A stretch of DNA of 64,000 nucleotides from Streptomyces sp. NRRL F-5727 (GTDB lineage: Bacteria > Actinomycetota > Actinomycetes > Streptomycetales > Streptomycetaceae): positions 1 to 64,000 of the forward strand of contig NZ_JOGX01000027.1 in assembly GCF_000719555.1 (NCBI RefSeq), in the 5' to 3' direction. A program made the translations under genes and the position numbers. Within the stretch, counting starts at the first letter, position 1; each line of letters opens with the position of its first letter. Below are positions 23,917 through 33,207 of the stretch, in pieces. The notes below the pieces were generated by a model. The model was given only the letters and a program-made list of their open reading frames with translations. It did not search any database and was not told the DNA's origin.

Positions 23917-26146
23917 GCCGGCGCCTCCGCGCGTCGATGAGCATCTCCTGCACGTGCCGCAGCGGCTTGCCCTCGGGGTCGGTCGCGTGGCGCGTCCAGT
24001 TCCCGTCCGGGCCGAGGTGCCAGGAGGAGGTGGTGTCGGACATCCCGGTCTCCAGGAGCCGGGTGAGGGCCGCCCGGTGGGCGGGGTCGGAGACCCGGAC
24101 CAGGGCCTCGATGCGCCGGTCCAGGTTGCGGTGCATCATGTCGGCGCTGCCGAGCCAGACCTCGGGCTCGCCGCCGTTGCCGAAGGCGAAGACCCGGGAG
24201 TGCTCCAGGAAGCGGCCGAGGACGGAGCGGACCCGGATGTTCTCGGAGAGGCCGGGGACGCCGGGCCGTACGGCGCAGATGCCGCGGACCCAGACGTCGA
24301 CCGGGACGCCGGCCTGGGAGGCCCGGTAGCAGGCGTCGATGACGGCCTCGTCGACCATCGAGTTGACCTTGATCTTCACGTACGCGGGCCGGCCCGCCCG
24401 GTGGTGGGCGATCTCCTTGGTGATCCGGGAGACCAGTCCGTCGCGGAGCGACTTCGGGGCGGTCAGCAGGCGCCGGTAGGTCTCGCGGCGGGAGTAGCCG
24501 GAGAGCCGGTTGAAGAGGTCGGAGAGGTCCGCGCCGACCTGCGGGTCGGCGGTGAGCAGGCCGAGGTCCTCGTAGAGCCGGGCCGTCTTCGGGTGGTAGT
24601 TGCCGGTGCCGACGTGCGAGTAGCGGCGCAGCAGCTCGCCCTCCTGGCGTACCACCAGGGACAGCTTGCAGTGGGTCTTGAGGCCGACGAGGCCGTAGAC
24701 GACGTGGCAGCCGGCCTCCTCCAGCTTCCGCGCCCACTTGATGTTGGCCTGCTCGTCGAAGCGGGCCTTGATCTCGACGAGGACGAGGACCTGCTTGCCG
24801 GACTCGGCGGCGTCGATGAGGGCGTCGACTATCGGGGAGTCGCCGGAGGTCCGGTAGAGCGTCTGCTTGATCGCGAGGACGTCGGGGTCGGCCGCCGCCT
24901 GCTCCAGGAACGCCTGCACGGAGGTGGAGAAGGAGTCGTACGGGTGGTGCAGCAGCACGTCCCGCTCGCGCAGCGCCGCGAAGATGTCGGGCGCGGACGC
25001 GGACTCGACCTCGGCGAGGTCCCGGTGGGTGCCGGCGACGAACTTCGGGTACTTGAGCTCGGGCCGGTCCTGCGCGGCGATCCCGAAGAGCCCGGTCAGG
25101 TCGAGCGGGCCGGGCAGCGGGTAGACCTCGGCGTCGGAGACCTTCAGCTCGCGGACCAGCAGGTCGAGGACGTACGGGTCGATGGACTCCTCGACCTCCA
25201 GGCGGACCGGCGGGCCGAAGCGGCGCCGCATGAGCTCCTTCTCCAGGGCCTGGAGCAGGTTCTCGGCGTCGTCCTCCTCGACCTCCAGGTCCTCGTTCCT
25301 GGTCACCCGGAACATGTGGTGCGCCAGCACCTCCATGCCGGGGAACAGCTCCTCCAGGTGCGCCGCGATGACGTCCTCCAGCGGCACGTACCGCTGCGGG
25401 GACGCCTCCAGGAAGCGGGAGAGCAGCGGCGGCACCTTGACGCGGGCGAAGTGGCGGTGGCCGCTGACCGGGTTCCGCACGACCACGGCCAGGTTGAGGC
25501 TCAGGCCGGAGATGTACGGGAAGGGGTGCGCCGGGTCCACGGCGAGCGGGGTGAGGACGGGGAAGATCTGCTGCCGGAAGAGGGTGAAGAGCCGGGCCTG
25601 CTCCTTCTCCGTGAGGTCCGGCCAGCGCATCAGGTGGATGCCCTCGTCGGCCAGCGCGGGGGACACGTCCTGCTGGAAGCAGGCGGCGTGCCGGGCCATG
25701 AGCTCGCGCGAGCGGGTCCAGATGAGGTCGAGGACCTCGCGGGGCTGGAGGCCGGAGGCGGAGCGGGTGGCGACGCCGGTGGCGATGCGGCGCTTGAGGC
25801 CGGCGACCCGGACCATGAAGAACTCGTCGAGGTTGGAGGCGAAGATCGCGAGGAAGTTCGCCCGTTCGAGGAGCGGGGTGTTCGGGTCCTCGGCGAGTTC
25901 GAGGACGCGCTCGTTGAAGGCGAGCCAGCTGCGCTCGCGGTCGAGGAAGCGGCCCTGGGGCAGCTCGGCGGAGGCGTCCTCGTCGACCTCGTACGCGTCG
26001 ATCTCGGAGTCGAGGTCGGGTTCGAGATCGCTGACGGCTCCGCCGTTCACGGCGAGCGGGCGGTGCGCCGCTATGGAACCCGGGGACGGCTGCGGGGACG
26101 CGGTGGCGGAGGTCTGGACCGGGACCTCGGCGGGCTGCTGGCTCAT
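23903..26146 (-). CDS. ppk: Polyphosphate kinase 1
   Basis: 747-residue PPK1, which reversibly polymerises the ATP gamma-phosphate into polyphosphate. The N-terminal 50 residues are disordered and acidic, then [19 protein letters not shown] opens the N domain. The catalytic core has [16 protein letters not shown] (nucleotide/phosphate binding), the phospho-histidine segment [17 protein letters not shown] and [25 protein letters not shown] at 26146 with GGAAG 9 nt upstream is preferred; an in-frame ATG at 26272 would add 42 poorly conserved residues. First gene of the ppk-CHAD-Nudix operon beside pst. No clear PHO box was found before it. Confidence 0.96.
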   Translation of the reverse strand: MSQQPAEVPVQTSATASPQPSPGSIAAHRPLAVNGGAVSDLEPDLDSEIDAYEVDEDASAELPQGRFLDRERSWLAFNERVLELAEDPNTPLLERANFLAIFASNLDEFFMVRVAGLKRRIATGVATRSASGLQPREVLDLIWTRSRELMARHAACFQQDVSPALADEGIHLMRWPDLTEKEQARLFTLFRQQIFPVLTPLAVDPAHPFPYISGLSLNLAVVVRNPVSGHRHFARVKVPPLLSRFLEASPQRYVPLEDVIAAHLEELFPGMEVLAHHMFRVTRNEDLEVEEDDAENLLQALEKELMRRRFGPPVRLEVEESIDPYVLDLLVRELKVSDAEVYPLPGPLDLTGLFGIAAQDRPELKYPKFVAGTHRDLAEVESASAPDIFAALRERDVLLHHPYDSFSTSVQAFLEQAAADPDVLAIKQTLYRTSGDSPIVDALIDAAESGKQVLVLVEIKARFDEQANIKWARKLEEAGCHVVYGLVGLKTHCKLSLVVRQEGELLRRYSHVGTGNYHPKTARLYEDLGLLTADPQVGADLSDLFNRLSGYSRRETYRRLLTAPKSLRDGLVSRITKEIAHHRAGRPAYVKIKVNSMVDEAVIDACYRASQAGVPVDVWVRGICAVRPGVPGLSENIRVRSVLGRFLEHSRVFAFGNGGEPEVWLGSADMMHRNLDRRIEALVRVSDPAHRAALTRLLETGMSDTTSSWHLGPDGNWTRHATDPEGKPLRHVQEMLIDARRRRRAQP

Positions 26147-26332
26147 GGACCCATTCTTCCGCGCGAAAGGGTCCTCGGGCGCGTCGGAGCGGGCCGTGGG
26201 GGAGGGCAGTCTCCCCTTGGGGAGTCTTCCCGGGGAGGGAGCCCCGCCAGGAGTGATCACGGATCGCTTCATTGCGTGAGCGTCGCAAGCGCGTCTGAAT
26301 GGCCGGTAACGACGACATGTCGTACGGGAATC

Positions 26333-26368
26333 GGGGGCGGGGCCTGTGACAGCCCCCGCCCCCATTTT
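26333..26368. terminator. Bidirectional-looking terminator between ABC permease and ppk
   Basis: A 10-bp stem of G5CG4 with C4GC5 (26333-26342 with 26354-26363) and a T tract on the plus strand (26365-26368). It lies 28 nt after the minus-strand permease stop. Nearby, ACGACATGTCGT (26312-26323) is a perfect 12-bp palindrome upstream of ppk, a possible operator. Confidence 0.75.
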
Positions 26369-26390
26369 CACCCGTCCGGGTGATGGGCCG

Positions 26391-27374
26391 CTACGGGTGG
26401 CGGGCGCGGAGCACCCGGAAGGCGGCGTAGGCGGCGAGGGCGGCGACGGTGAGGACGATGCCGGTCTCGATGAGCTGGGTGGGCCAGAAGTGGGAGGAGG
26501 GGTGGTAGTCGATGAACTGGGTGGTGACGTCGTGCTCGGCGTAGCACTGCTTCTCCACCTTCTCCCACAGCCCGGGCTCGGCGTCGGACCCCGGCGTCGC
26601 GTTCGCCCGCTTCCAGCAGATCGACGGGTCGAACGACGCGCCGGACGAGGTCAGCATGCCGCTGTCCATGTGGAGGTAGTCGGGGGAGAGCCCGGACCGG
26701 CCGCCGAGCGGGAAGGTCTCCCGTTCCGTCGGCAGGAGCGACCAGCGGTACCCGTTGAAGACGGCGATCAGCGAGCCCATGACCAGCGCCGCGACGGCCA
26801 TGGCCGGGACGGTGCGCCGGACGAGCTGGCCGACGAGGGCGCCGAAGGCGACGGCGGCGAGGACGTACGCGAAGACGGTGACGCCGGTCGCCGCGTAGGT
26901 CCCCGCGTGGCTCCAGTGGTAGTCCCAGCCCTCCCGGACGCCGAGCCGGCCGAACCAGAAGATCCCCATGACGGCGAGCGCGGCGAGCACGCCGGCGACG
27001 AGGGCGGCGGTGAGCTTGGAGCGGAGCCATTCGGCCGGACCGACCGACTGGGTGAGGGAGAGCTGGTACGTCCCCGACTCGTACTCGCGCGCCACCATCG
27101 GGCCCGCGACGACGGCGGCGACGAGGCCCGACAGTGCGATGCCGGCGAAACCGACGTACTCCAGGAACCAGCGGAGCATCAGGTAGCCGTCGTTGTCGGG
27201 GGACGCGGCCCAGACGCCGTCCTTCATGGGGGACACCGGATGCCGCGCGGCCCAGATCCGCAGCCCCGCGACCACGGCCAGCGCGAGCAGCGCGAGCGCG
27301 CCCGCCAGCCACAGCGTCCGCCGGTACTGGCGGAGCGTCACCCAGGTGGGGCCCTTGGGGGCGAGGGTGCTCAT
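26391..27374 (-). CDS. ABC transporter permease subunit
   Basis: 327-residue membrane protein with about six helices and two long extracytoplasmic loops; the second (residues 190-295) holds two cysteines ([16 protein letters not shown]). The motif [28 protein letters not shown] is typical of ABC-2 permeases of YtrA-controlled transporters. The ATG at 27374 overlaps the ATPase stop by 4 nt. Third gene of the GntR-ATPase-permease operon; the substrate is unknown. Confidence 0.88.
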   Translation of the reverse strand: MSTLAPKGPTWVTLRQYRRTLWLAGALALLALAVVAGLRIWAARHPVSPMKDGVWAASPDNDGYLMLRWFLEYVGFAGIALSGLVAAVVAGPMVAREYESGTYQLSLTQSVGPAEWLRSKLTAALVAGVLAALAVMGIFWFGRLGVREGWDYHWSHAGTYAATGVTVFAYVLAAVAFGALVGQLVRRTVPAMAVAALVMGSLIAVFNGYRWSLLPTERETFPLGGRSGLSPDYLHMDSGMLTSSGASFDPSICWKRANATPGSDAEPGLWEKVEKQCYAEHDVTTQFIDYHPSSHFWPTQLIETGIVLTVAALAAYAAFRVLRARHP

Positions 27375-28213
27375 GCGGGGGCTCCTTCGGGGTGGCGGAG
27401 GTGGGCGAGGAGGAGTTCCTCCAGGGAGGGTTCGCTGGTCTCCCAGGGGCCTTCGACCGGCCCCTCCCGCCGTACGAGCGCGGTGAGCTGACGGCCCGTC
27501 GTGCGGGTCTCGACGACCGTGTGCGGGGCGAGGTCGCCGACCGGGCCGCGCAGCAGGGTGTGCGCGGCGAGCAGGTCGTCGACGGCGCCGTCGAGGCGGA
27601 TCCGGCCCCCGGCGAGCAGCATCAGGTGGTCGCAGGCGCCCTCCAGCTCGGTGAGGATGTGGGAGGACATGACGACCGTGGTGCCGCGCTCGGCGGCGTC
27701 GGACATCAGCAGGCCCATCAGCTGGTGGCGGGCGAGCGGGTCGAGGTCGGCCATCGGCTCGTCCAGGAGGAGCAGTTCGGCGCGCTTGCCGAGGGCGAGC
27801 GCGAGGGCGACGCGGGTGCGCTGGCCGCCGGACAGGTGGTGGACGAGGGTGTCGGAGGAGAACCCGCCGCCCTCGACGGCCCGCAGCGCGGCGGCGTCGT
27901 CCCAGCGGCCGGGGTTGAGCTCGCGGCCCATCCGGAGGGTGTCGGCGACGGTGAGCCGGGGGTGCAGCGGCTTGGCCTGGGCGACGTAGGCCAGGTCCTC
28001 GCGGGCGGGGGCCGTGATCGTGCCCTCGGTGGGGCGGAGCAGGCCGGCCGCGAGGGCGAGGAGGGTGGACTTGCCGGCGCCGTTGGGGCCGACGAGCGCG
28101 CAGATCCGGCCGGCGGGGAGGGCGAAGTCGCATTCCCGGAGCGCCCAGCCGCCCCTCCGGCCCCCGTACTTCCTGCCCAGGAGCTCCGCTCCCAGGACCG
28201 TGTGCGTGGTCAC
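27371..28213 (-). CDS. ABC transporter ATP-binding protein
   Basis: 280-residue ATPase. Walker A GPNGAGKST, signature HLSGGQRTRVALALAL, Walker B LLLLDEPMADLDPLARHQL and switch SSHILTELEGACD are intact. The start is GTG 28213 (VTTHTVLGAELLG), overlapping the GntR regulator stop by 4 nt. It energises the exporter with the downstream permease and is expected to be under control of the GntR/YtrA regulator in the same operon. Confidence 0.93.
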   Translation of the reverse strand: MTTHTVLGAELLGRKYGGRRGGWALRECDFALPAGRICALVGPNGAGKSTLLALAAGLLRPTEGTITAPAREDLAYVAQAKPLHPRLTVADTLRMGRELNPGRWDDAAALRAVEGGGFSSDTLVHHLSGGQRTRVALALALGKRAELLLLDEPMADLDPLARHQLMGLLMSDAAERGTTVVMSSHILTELEGACDHLMLLAGGRIRLDGAVDDLLAAHTLLRGPVGDLAPHTVVETRTTGRQLTALVRREGPVEGPWETSEPSLEELLLAHLRHPEGAPA

Positions 28214-28599
28214 CTGTCCTCGTCCCCCTCGAAGTGCTGTGTCAGTACGGCGGTGAAGAGCGCCGCCATGTCCTCGCGGTCCAGCCCCGCGGCGCGGGCC
28301 CGGCGGGCCCAGGCGTCGAGCTCGCCCCGGAGGGGGGAGTCGGCGGGGGAGGTGGTGCCGAGCGTGGCGCGGACGAAGGTGCCGAGGCCGCGGCGGGCTT
28401 CGACGAGGCCCTCGCGTTCGAGTTCGCGGTACGCCTTGAGGACCGTGTTCGGGTTGATGGCCGTCGCCTCGACGACCTCGCGTGCGGTGGGCAGCCGGTC
28501 GCCCGGTTCCAGGAGGCCCATGCGGAGGGCCTGCTTCGTCTGCTGGACGATCTGGAGGTAGGTGGCGACGCCGCTGCGCCGGTCGATGCGGTACTCCAC
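28210..28599 (-). CDS. GntR-family regulator, YtrA subfamily
   Basis: 129-residue repressor. The winged-helix N-terminus (YLQIVQQTKQALRMGLLEPGDRLPTAREVV ... NPNTVLKAYRELEREGLVEARRG) is complete and the C-terminal part is only about 50 residues, the mark of the YtrA subfamily. I chose GTG 28599 (VEYRIDRRSG) because GGAAGGGC precedes it at the right distance; a GTG at 28623 would sit inside the operator. It heads the ABC transporter operon, and the perfect inverted repeat just upstream is its likely autoregulatory operator. Confidence 0.92.
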   Translation of the reverse strand: MEYRIDRRSGVATYLQIVQQTKQALRMGLLEPGDRLPTAREVVEATAINPNTVLKAYRELEREGLVEARRGLGTFVRATLGTTSPADSPLRGELDAWARRARAAGLDREDMAALFTAVLTQHFEGDEDR

Positions 28600-28609
28600 G
28601 ATGCCCTTC

Positions 28610-28647
28610 CACCACCCTTTCACTAATCAAGTAGTGAAAGGGTGGTG
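28610..28647. promoter_or_regulatory. Perfect 16-bp inverted repeat, YtrA-type operator
   Basis: CACCACCCTTTCACTA (28610-28625) and its exact complement (28632-28647) flank the 6-nt spacer ATCAAG. The core ACTAATCAAGTAGT resembles known YtrA-family operators. It starts 11 nt upstream of the regulator start and would block initiation when bound. Confidence 0.88.
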
Positions 28648-28690
28648 CAAGAAAGGGGGCGGTGTCAACCGCCCCCTGCCGGCTCTCGGT

Positions 28691-29620
28691 TCAGGACTCC
28701 GAGCGGTACATCAGGTCGACCTCGTGGGTCCGGAAGCCGAGCCCCTCGTAGACCCGCACCGCCGCCGTGTTGTCGGCGTCGACGTAGAGCATCGCGGTCG
28801 GCAGCCCCTCCGCCGCCAGATGCCGCAGGCCGGTCGCGGTGAGCGCCTTGCCGAGGCCGCCGCCCTGCGCCTCCGGGAGGATCCCGACCACGTACACCTC
28901 GCCGAGGCGCTCCTCGGCGTGGACCTTCGTCCAGTGGAAGCCGACCAGCTCGCCGTCCTTCTCGGCGAGGAAGAAGCCCTTCGGGTCGAACCACGGCTCC
29001 GCGATCCGGTCGTCCAGGTCGCGCTGGACCAGCGAGCCCTGCTCCGGGTGGTGGGCGAAGGCGGCGGCGTTGACCGCGAGCCAGGCCGCGTCGTCCTGAC
29101 CGGGGACGAAGGTGCGGATCGTGACGCCCTCGGGGAGCACCGGCTCCGGGATGTCCAGCGGGGCCAGCGGGCGGCGCAGCTGGCGCAGTTCGCGGAAGAG
29201 GGTGAGGCCGAGGACCTGGGCGAGGTGCCGGGCGGAGGGCTTGCCGCCGTGCGCCCAGACCCGCAGCCGCTTGCCGGAGGCGGCGAGCAGGGCGGTGCCG
29301 AGGGCGCGCCCGTGGCCGCGGCCGCGCTGGTCGGGGTGGATGACGAGCTCGGCGGCGGGCGCCTCGACCGGGTCGGTCTCCTCCAGCTGGGCGTAGCCGT
29401 GGAGGCGGGGGCCGACGGTGAGGAGGAAGTGGCGCACTCCCTCGCGGCGGCCGTGGCGGAGGTAGAGGCGGCCCTGTTCGGACACGGCGTGCACGCCGTC
29501 GGCGCGGTCCGCGGAGGCGAGCAGGTCCATGACCTCCTGGACCTGCTCGGGGGTGAGCTCGTCGTACGTCTGGATCTGCCGTCCCGGTTCGAGGGCGGGC
29601 GCCGCGTCGGAGGAAGTCAT
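28691..29620 (-). CDS. mshD: Mycothiol synthase
   Basis: 309-residue protein with two GNAT domains. It acetylates Cys-GlcN-Ins with acetyl-CoA in the last step of mycothiol synthesis, the main thiol of Actinobacteria. Typical MshD segments are LVIHPDQRGRGHGRALG in the N-terminal domain and VYVVGILPEAQGGGLGKALT in the C-terminal domain (acetyl-CoA site), plus EPWFDPKGFFLAEKDGELVGFHWTKVH. Length is that of the family. It is monocistronic and divergent from the 5'-nucleotidase gene. Confidence 0.96.
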   Translation of the reverse strand: MTSSDAAPALEPGRQIQTYDELTPEQVQEVMDLLASADRADGVHAVSEQGRLYLRHGRREGVRHFLLTVGPRLHGYAQLEETDPVEAPAAELVIHPDQRGRGHGRALGTALLAASGKRLRVWAHGGKPSARHLAQVLGLTLFRELRQLRRPLAPLDIPEPVLPEGVTIRTFVPGQDDAAWLAVNAAAFAHHPEQGSLVQRDLDDRIAEPWFDPKGFFLAEKDGELVGFHWTKVHAEERLGEVYVVGILPEAQGGGLGKALTATGLRHLAAEGLPTAMLYVDADNTAAVRVYEGLGFRTHEVDLMYRSES

Positions 29621-29782
29621 GGCTCCGAGCCTACGGCGAACACTCCGTCAGCCGGAGGCAACTGTCTTGTAACCAGCTACCCCCTGTTGCGCTACGCGCG
29701 TTGACCTTAGGCTGCGTCCGCAGGACGCAGGAACGATCAAAGCCGCGAATCGGGGCAAGGGGAAAAGGGGATCACGGGAGAG

Positions 29783-31600
29783 ATGGCAGTGAACGGCAGG
29801 AAGAGCAAGACCAAGCGGCGGATTCTGGCCGCCGGCGCGGGGCTGGCGACGGTCGGGGCGCTCGTCGCCGCGATGCCGGCGGGCGCCTCGCAGGACGCGG
29901 CCGACGCCGCCGCGGGCGGGACGAACGGCAAGGGCTGGGGCCGGATGGTCGACGTCCAGCTGCTGTCCTTCAACGACCTGCACGGCAATCTGGAGCCGCC
30001 GACCGGCTCCTCGGGTCGGCTCACGCGCCTCAAGGAGGACGGCACGACCGAGACGATCAACGGCGTCGGCGGCGCCGAGTACCTGGCCACGCACCTGGAG
30101 CAGGCGCGCGCGGGTCACCGGTACTCCATCACGGCCGCCGCCGGTGACATGATCGGCGCCTCGCCGCTGCTCTCCGGGCTCTTCCACGACGAGCCCACCA
30201 TCGAGGCGCTGAACGAGATGAAGCTCGACGTGAGCTCGGTCGGCAACCACGAGTTCGACGAGGGCGCGCGCGAGCTGGCCCGCATACAGAACGGCGGCTG
30301 CCACCCGGTCGAGGGCTGTTTCGAGGAGGGCAAGACCTTCGAGGGGGCGAACTTCCCCTACCTCGCGGCCAACGTGACGGACGAGAAGAGCGGCAAGCCG
30401 CTGCTCGATCCGTACTTCGTCTGGGAGAAGGACGGGGTCAGGATCGGCTTCATCGGCGTCACGCTGGAGGGCACGGCGAACATCGTCTCCGCCGAGGGCA
30501 TCAAGGGCCTGAAGTTCGGCGACGAGGTCGAGACGATCAACAAGTACGCCAAGGTGCTGGAGCGCAAGGGCGTGAAGTCGATCGTCGCGCTGCTCCACGA
30601 GGGCGGCGCGCCCGCCTCCGGTGCGTACAACTACGACTGCGACACCCCGGGTGCCGGCGCCGGCATCTCCGGCCCGATCGTCGAGATCGCGAAGAACATC
30701 ACCCCGCAGGTCGACGCGCTGGTCACGGGCCACACCCACCAGGCGTACGCGTGCACCGTCCCGGACCCGTCGGGCAAGCCGCGCACGGTCACCTCGGCGG
30801 CCTCCTTCGGCCGGCTCTACACCGACACGACGCTCACCTACGACCGTCGCACGAAGGACATCGTCCGCACCGCGGTCGCCTCCGCCAACCACGTCGTCAC
30901 CCGTGACGTGGAGCCGGCCTCGGCGATCAGCAGCCTGATCAAGCGCTGGAACGTTCTTGCCGCGCCGATCGCGGACCGTCCCGTCGGCCACATCGCCACC
31001 ACGATCGAGAACCCGACCGACGCGGGCGTCTACGAGAAGCCGCTGGGCAACCTGATCGCCGACGCGCAGCTGGCGGGCATGGCCCCGGCCGACAAGGGCG
31101 GCGCCCAGCTCGCGCTGATGAACCCGGGCGGCGTCCGTGCGCCGCTGACCAAGCGGGACAACGGCGTGGTGACCTACCGCGACGCGTACACCGTCCAGCC
31201 GTTCACCAACATGATGACGGCGGTCGACCTGACCGGCGCCCAGCTCATCACCGCGCTCCAGCAGCAGGTCAGCGGTGCCAATCTGGCGTCCCCGAAGATC
31301 CTCCAGGTGTCGAAGAACTTCAGCTACACCCTGGACATGACGAAGACGGGCGCCGACCGGATCGTGGTCGACTCGGTGCGGCTGAACGGTGAGCCGATCG
31401 ACCCGTCGAAGAGCTACCGGGTCGCGATGAACGAGTTCCTCACGGGCGGCGGCGACGGCTTCCCGGTGCTCGCCACCGGTACGAACAAGCTGGTCGGCGC
31501 GTCGGACCTCGACCTCTTCATCGCCTACCTGACGGCCAACTCCTCGGCCGCCCAGCCGCTCCAGGCCCCGGCGACCGGCCGCATCACGGTCGTCAAGTGA
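29783..31600 (+). CDS. Secreted 5'-nucleotidase / bifunctional metallophosphatase
   Basis: 605-residue exported enzyme. The signal peptide covers about 1-36 (KSKTKRRILAAGAGLATVG ... AGAS). The N-terminal metallophosphatase domain shows metal ligands in LLSFNDLHGNLEP, SVGNHEFDEG, and VTGHTHQAY. The C-terminal 5'-nucleotidase substrate domain shows ALMNPGGVRAPL, YTVQPFTNMMT and the terminal FLTGGGDGFPVL. It releases phosphate from extracellular nucleotides, fitting the nearby phosphate genes. TTGCGC-16-TAGGCT (29687-29714) may be its promoter. No clear PHO box is seen. Confidence 0.93.
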   Translation: MAVNGRKSKTKRRILAAGAGLATVGALVAAMPAGASQDAADAAAGGTNGKGWGRMVDVQLLSFNDLHGNLEPPTGSSGRLTRLKEDGTTETINGVGGAEYLATHLEQARAGHRYSITAAAGDMIGASPLLSGLFHDEPTIEALNEMKLDVSSVGNHEFDEGARELARIQNGGCHPVEGCFEEGKTFEGANFPYLAANVTDEKSGKPLLDPYFVWEKDGVRIGFIGVTLEGTANIVSAEGIKGLKFGDEVETINKYAKVLERKGVKSIVALLHEGGAPASGAYNYDCDTPGAGAGISGPIVEIAKNITPQVDALVTGHTHQAYACTVPDPSGKPRTVTSAASFGRLYTDTTLTYDRRTKDIVRTAVASANHVVTRDVEPASAISSLIKRWNVLAAPIADRPVGHIATTIENPTDAGVYEKPLGNLIADAQLAGMAPADKGGAQLALMNPGGVRAPLTKRDNGVVTYRDAYTVQPFTNMMTAVDLTGAQLITALQQQVSGANLASPKILQVSKNFSYTLDMTKTGADRIVVDSVRLNGEPIDPSKSYRVAMNEFLTGGGDGFPVLATGTNKLVGASDLDLFIAYLTANSSAAQPLQAPATGRITVVK

Positions 31601-31617
31601 CGCCGGAGGTTCCCTGA

Positions 31618-31654
31618 GGGGTCGTCCCCCGCCGCACAGGCGGGGGACGACCCC
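31618..31654 (+). terminator. Strong terminator after the 5'-nucleotidase
   Basis: A perfect 16-bp stem (31618-31633 with 31639-31654) with a 5-nt loop, followed by TTCTCCTTC, 17 nt after the stop codon. Confidence 0.93.
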
Positions 31655-31717
31655 TTCTCCTTCATGCCCGGCGGCACCCTGGCGCAAGTTGACGCGGACC
31701 TGTCATCATCCGGTCCC

Positions 31718-32578
31718 ATGGAGCGACGACGCTTTCTCACCGGGGCCCTGGGGGCCGGAGCCGCCCTGCTCGCCGGCGCCCCCGCGGCACGGGCCGCCGC
31801 CGTCGACACGCGCGCGTGGATGGCGGCGCACGGGGACGGCACCGCGCTCGCGCGGCTCACCATCCCGGGGACGCACGACTCGGGGGCCCGGTTCGGCGGC
31901 CCCTGGAGCGAATGCCAGAACACCACCATCGCGCAGCAACTGGACAGCGGCGTCCGCTTCCTCGACGTCCGCTGCCGCGTCACCGGCGGCTCCTTCGCCA
32001 TCCACCACGGGGCCTCGTACCAGAACATGATGTTCGGCGACGTCCTCGTCGCCTGCCGCGACTTCCTCGCCGCGCACCCCACCGAGACCGTGCTCATGCG
32101 GGTCAAGCAGGAGTACTCCGAGGAGTCCGACGCCACCTTCCGGGCCGTCTTCGACGACTACCTCGACCGGCGCGGCTGGCGGTCCCTCTTCCGGATCGGC
32201 GACACGCTCCCGCTCCTCGGCGAGGCCCGCGGCCGGGTCGTGCTGCTCGCCGACAACGGCGGACTGCCCGGCCTGCGATGGGCGGACTCCCGGTACTTCG
32301 CCGTCCAGGACGACTGGAACGCCCTGCCCGACGCCAAGTACCCGAAGATCCAGTCCCACTTCCGCGCCGCCGTCGCGCAGCCCGGCCCGCTGTACGTGAA
32401 CTTCGTCAGCACCTCCGCCTACCTGCCGCCCCGCTGGAACTCCGACCGGCTCAACCCCTGGGTCCACGGCTTCCTCGACAGCGCCGAACTGGCCGGCCGC
32501 ACCGGCCTCGGCATCGTGCCCCTGGACTTCCCCGCCACCCGCGCCGGGCTGGTGGAGGCGCTGCTCCGGCACAACTGA
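31718..32578 (+). CDS. Secreted PI-PLC X-domain phosphodiesterase
   Basis: 286-residue protein. The N-terminus MERRRFLTGALGAG is a twin-arginine (Tat) signal ending near ARA (26). The PI-PLC X domain has the two catalytic histidines: His53 in IPGTHDSG and His96/97 in FAIHHGASY. LMRVKQEY and VLLADNGG match the barrel strands of bacterial PI-PLC. It cleaves phosphatidylinositol-type phosphodiesters outside the cell; the real substrate in Streptomyces is uncertain. The upstream region has no clear promoter apart from TTGACG at 31689. Confidence 0.92.
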   Translation: MERRRFLTGALGAGAALLAGAPAARAAAVDTRAWMAAHGDGTALARLTIPGTHDSGARFGGPWSECQNTTIAQQLDSGVRFLDVRCRVTGGSFAIHHGASYQNMMFGDVLVACRDFLAAHPTETVLMRVKQEYSEESDATFRAVFDDYLDRRGWRSLFRIGDTLPLLGEARGRVVLLADNGGLPGLRWADSRYFAVQDDWNALPDAKYPKIQSHFRAAVAQPGPLYVNFVSTSAYLPPRWNSDRLNPWVHGFLDSAELAGRTGLGIVPLDFPATRAGLVEALLRHN

Positions 32579-32628
32579 GGGCGGCGATCCGCTGGCCGCG
32601 GACCGCGCCGCCGTACGACCATGCCCGC

Positions 32629-33198
32629 ATGGAGACCAGCGAGACGGACATCCGACGGTGGACGACCTCCACCGTCCACACCGACATGTGGGCCGACCCC
32701 GACGACGATCCGCGCGAGGGCGGCGGTACGGGGGTGACCGACGAGCGCGGCGCCCTCCTCGACGCCCTGCGGCACTTCCGGCTCACCCTGGAGCTGAAGT
32801 GCGAGGGCCTGGACGCCGAGCAGCTCGCCCGCCGCTCCGTCCCGCCCTCCACCATGTCGCTGCTCGGCCTGATCCGGCACATGGCCGAGGACGAACGCCA
32901 CTTCCGCCGCCTCGCCGGCGAGGACGCGCCCCGGATCTACCGCACCCCGGACGACCGCGAGGCCGACTGGACCGGCGCCGTGCCCGACCCGGCCGTCGTC
33001 GAGGAGGCCCGCCGCCGCTGGAAGGAGGAGGCGGAGGCGACCGACCGCTTCCTCGCCGCCGCGCCGGACCTCGGCGCGGCGCTTCCCGACGGGGGCCTGC
33101 TGCGCGAACTCCTCACCATGCAGATCACCGAATACGCCCGCCACTGCGGCCACGCGGACCTCCTCCGCGAACGGGTGGACGGCCGCGTCGGCCAGTAG
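32629..33198 (+). CDS. DinB-family (DUF664) protein
   Basis: 189-residue protein of the DinB/DUF664 four-helix fold. It contains ALRHFRLTLELKCEGLDAEQLARR and LLGLIRHMAEDERHFRR (His metal-ligand positions), with EYARHCGHADLLRE near the C-terminus. DinB-like proteins are metal-dependent and include thiol transferases such as mycothiol-dependent enzymes; that is family knowledge, and the mshD gene lies 3 kb away. ATG at 32629 is 50 nt after the previous stop. Confidence 0.88.
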   Translation: METSETDIRRWTTSTVHTDMWADPDDDPREGGGTGVTDERGALLDALRHFRLTLELKCEGLDAEQLARRSVPPSTMSLLGLIRHMAEDERHFRRLAGEDAPRIYRTPDDREADWTGAVPDPAVVEEARRRWKEEAEATDRFLAAAPDLGAALPDGGLLRELLTMQITEYARHCGHADLLRERVDGRVGQ

Positions 33199-33207
33199 GG
33201 CCGCCCC

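Noticed and set aside
26147..26332. Possible PHO box upstream of ppk
   Set aside because: An 11-nt periodicity can be imposed (GTTACCG, TTCAGAC, TTGCGAC) but matches to GTTCACC are too weak to claim.
29640..29782. PHO box before the 5'-nucleotidase gene
   Set aside because: A single GTTGACC-like 7-mer is present but has no 11-nt-spaced partner.
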